A stretch of 64,000 nucleotides of DNA. It comes from Rebecca billardiae RCC1528 (taxonomy: Eukaryota > Haptophyta). The position numbers were made by a program, and so were the translations under genes. Numbering within the stretch: the first letter of the stretch is position 1; every line of letters starts with the position of its first letter. The DNA is taken from positions 3,013,874 through 3,077,873 of the forward strand of contig OZ251228.1 of NCBI GenBank assembly GCA_965240325.2, given 5' to 3'. Below the pieces are notes generated by a model, which saw only the letters and a list, made by a program, of their open reading frames with translations, made no database searches and had not been told where the DNA came from. This document shows positions 62,275 through 64,000 of this stretch, one piece after another.

Positions 62275-62355
62275 CCTTGAGCCTTATTTCGACAGCCTCA
62301 TGACTGAATGCGCAGAGCAAGGTGCAAGCCTTCTGCCGCCACCGGCGCCGGCGGC

Positions 62356-64000
62356 GGTGGTGAGGGCGCCGCGCGCATGCCCGCAGTGTGCGTGGATCGC
62401 GCGGTTAGCGCGTACGCGCCGCGCGCGGCGCGCACGCGCGCCCTCGCTCTCCTCACGTGCCCACCATGCTGCCCGGCCGGCCGAGACGTCACAGCCGGCG
62501 TCCGGGGGCGCCAGCCAGCGCAGCGGGTGCGGCGGCGGTGGCCAGCGTGCGAGGCATCGCCTCGGGCAGCGCTGGAGGCGGCGGTGCGCGAGCGAGCGCT
62601 CGCGTTGCGCGTGCGCGCGCCTCTTCGCGCGGACCTCCGCTCCTCGCCTCACCCAACGCTGCCGCGCGGTAGGTCGGCAGCCGAGCGGCCGACCCGTCCA
62701 CGCTCGGCAGCGGGGCTACACCGAGCGGCGACGAGCGCTGGGTGCGCCCGCGAGCCAGTGCCCGGCAGCGCGGCAGAGTGGGTAGCTTGGGCGCGGATGC
62801 TGGTGCCCGCGCGCCCCTTGCGCCTGCCGCCGCCGCGCTTGCGCTGCAGCCGCTCTGCGTGCCGTGGCACCCAGCCGGCCGGCCGGTCAGCTCGGACGGC
62901 GGTCGGGCGGTGGCCGCCTCCAGCTGACGCCTAGGTTGCAGTGGCCGCTTGGCGCACCCGAGCAGCGGCAGCGCGCGCGTGCCGCCGCCGCCGCTCGGGC
63001 GAGCGGTGCACTCACGTGCGAGCGCGCCGCGCGCTCGCGCGGCGCGGGGCGTGACAGCCGCCACCCAGCGAGCTCAGCGACCTAGGCTCAGCCAGTGACC
63101 CAGGGCTCGCCGCGGCCAATATTCACAATTTCGAATTTCGATGGAAATCCTATCGTCCTGCTCCTGCGGATTTCCAATTTTGGTGTTGCCGAATTCCTTT
63201 TTTTTCGTCGGCGAATGGCGGCGGCGATGGCGGGCGGCGATGGCGTGTCTCTCCCGCCGCGCGAGCTGTGCCGTGGCCCGGGGCGTCGCCCCCCGCCCGC
63301 CCGCTGCCCTCACCGCCGCCCTCGCCTCGCAGCCGCCCTCAACGCCGCTGCCGTGGCCACAGCCGAGCCCACCGCCACCTGCACCGCCGCCCGCCGTGCC
63401 TGCCGCCGAGGTTGTCGCAGAGCCCGCCGCCGCGCACGCCCAGCCTGTCGCCCGTCCCTCCGCTCCCCGCGCAGCAGCCTGTCCACCCGCTGTGACCGCT
63501 GCCGAGCCTCGGTTCCACCCCCACCGCGCTCGCAGCAGAGCCCGCCGCGGGTATCCCATCACTCCGAGCTGAGTGCGTGGCAGCCACAGCAGCCCAGAGC
63601 AGGGCCAGCGTCGGCGCGAGCGACTGCGCGCTCTCGCCCTGCGCACTTTGGCCAGCCGCCGCTGCTTGCCACGTGTGCCGGCCCGTGCACATCAGCCGCA
63701 CTGTGACGGTAGTCCTGCCGCTATTGTCAGCATGAGCTCGACGCGTACGTGCGCTCGTCGGTTCACTGCGACGCGGTGCTCTGCTGGCTGGCGTCTTGCG
63801 CGCGCACCGAATCTGATCGACGACTTGTACTACCGCCAAGTACCAGCAGTAATAGCCATATGACTAGCATCGATCATCGGCGCATATAATAATAAGATCC
63901 GCCATGGCGACGGGCGCAGCAGGCTGTATAATCCGGCATCGATCGTCAGCAGTGACGACGACGGACGATATATTAGTCGCGTACGGGCGCCGGCTGAGCA
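62356..64000. other. Gene-free right end
   Basis: No gene I can support. 62360-63090 is GC-rich and module-like in texture. 63110-63210 is a sudden low-GC island (CGAATTTCGATGG, TTCCTTTTTTTTCG). Overlapping Ala/Pro/Arg-rich open frames at 63141-63572 and 63095-63706 exist but lack domains. The last 160 bp resemble the ATCGTC-rich intergenic texture seen near 35600. Confidence 0.5.

Larger units (their letters stand above)
61105..62355. repeat. Direct duplication of a ~540-bp element, offset 710 bp
   Basis: Copy 1 is 61105-61640 and copy 2 is 61815-62355, nearly identical from GTGCAGGTGGCGAGCGGG to CTTCTGCCGCCACCGG. Copy 2 has a 4-bp insertion (GAAC) near 62042. The 174-bp spacer contains a decayed third version of the 3' part. 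Both copies carry GC hairpins. Likely a non-autonomous mobile element that inserted or duplicated next to the satellite edge. Confidence 0.85.

Noticed and set aside
63141-63572. Pro/Ala-rich plus-strand ORF of 143 codons near the right end
   Set aside because: No domain or homologous copy, overlaps another open frame of equal quality at 63095-63706; could be real but cannot be supported.

Overview
The window is nuclear DNA of a very GC-rich eukaryote, most likely a unicellular alga. The gene set is eukaryotic: SAR1, VPS4, a formin, strawberry notch, a eukaryotic-type glutathione synthetase and an XRN-type exonuclease. Several products begin with signal-peptide-like segments. I can place 16 introns; all are short (90-169 bp), almost free of A/T, and nearly all begin GTGCGC. 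A haptophyte is my best guess from composition and gene style, but no single gene proves the lineage.

Bases 1-38862 are a compact gene-rich block. In order it holds: a secreted RCC1-repeat protein with a proline-rich tail (-, cut by the window edge); an XRN-like 5'-3' exoribonuclease with an N-terminal signal/transit-like segment (-); a CAMK-like Ser/Thr kinase (+); a full-length one-ORF retrotransposon with reverse transcriptase and a probable PD-(D/E)XK nuclease (-); glutathione synthetase (-) divergent from the COPII GTPase SAR1 (+); a gene-poor gap with a possible LTR-like promoter and a 25-bp inverted repeat; a formin (-); the ESCRT ATPase VPS4 (-) divergent from a small multi-pass membrane protein (+); an SDR-family protein (-) divergent from a wax ester synthase/DGAT (+); an IQ-PDZ protein (+); strawberry notch (+); a sulfotransferase (-) divergent from a patatin-like lipase (+). 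Exon joins for the spliced genes were worked out from protein continuity plus GT-AG ends and give family-typical lengths (SAR1 191 aa, VPS4 435 aa).

From about 38.9 kb to the right end I find no convincing host gene. Bases 39.4-49.7 kb are a mosaic of diverged repeat modules (a core motif recurs ten times, plus a 6.6-kb-offset segmental duplication, a ~210-bp six-copy tandem and a ~195-bp unit). Bases 49684-60922 are about 62 copies of a 181-bp satellite with higher-order organisation, followed by a 710-bp-offset direct duplication carrying repeated GC hairpins. This looks like heterochromatin, possibly centromeric or subtelomeric.

The most noteworthy items are the A-poor intron class with a near-lone branchpoint-like adenosine, the RCC1 introns fixed at one codon position of the repeat, the satellite array with its 5- and 6-unit higher-order blocks, the retroelement with an altered RT motif C, an SDR lacking its catalytic Tyr, and a presequence-bearing XRN.
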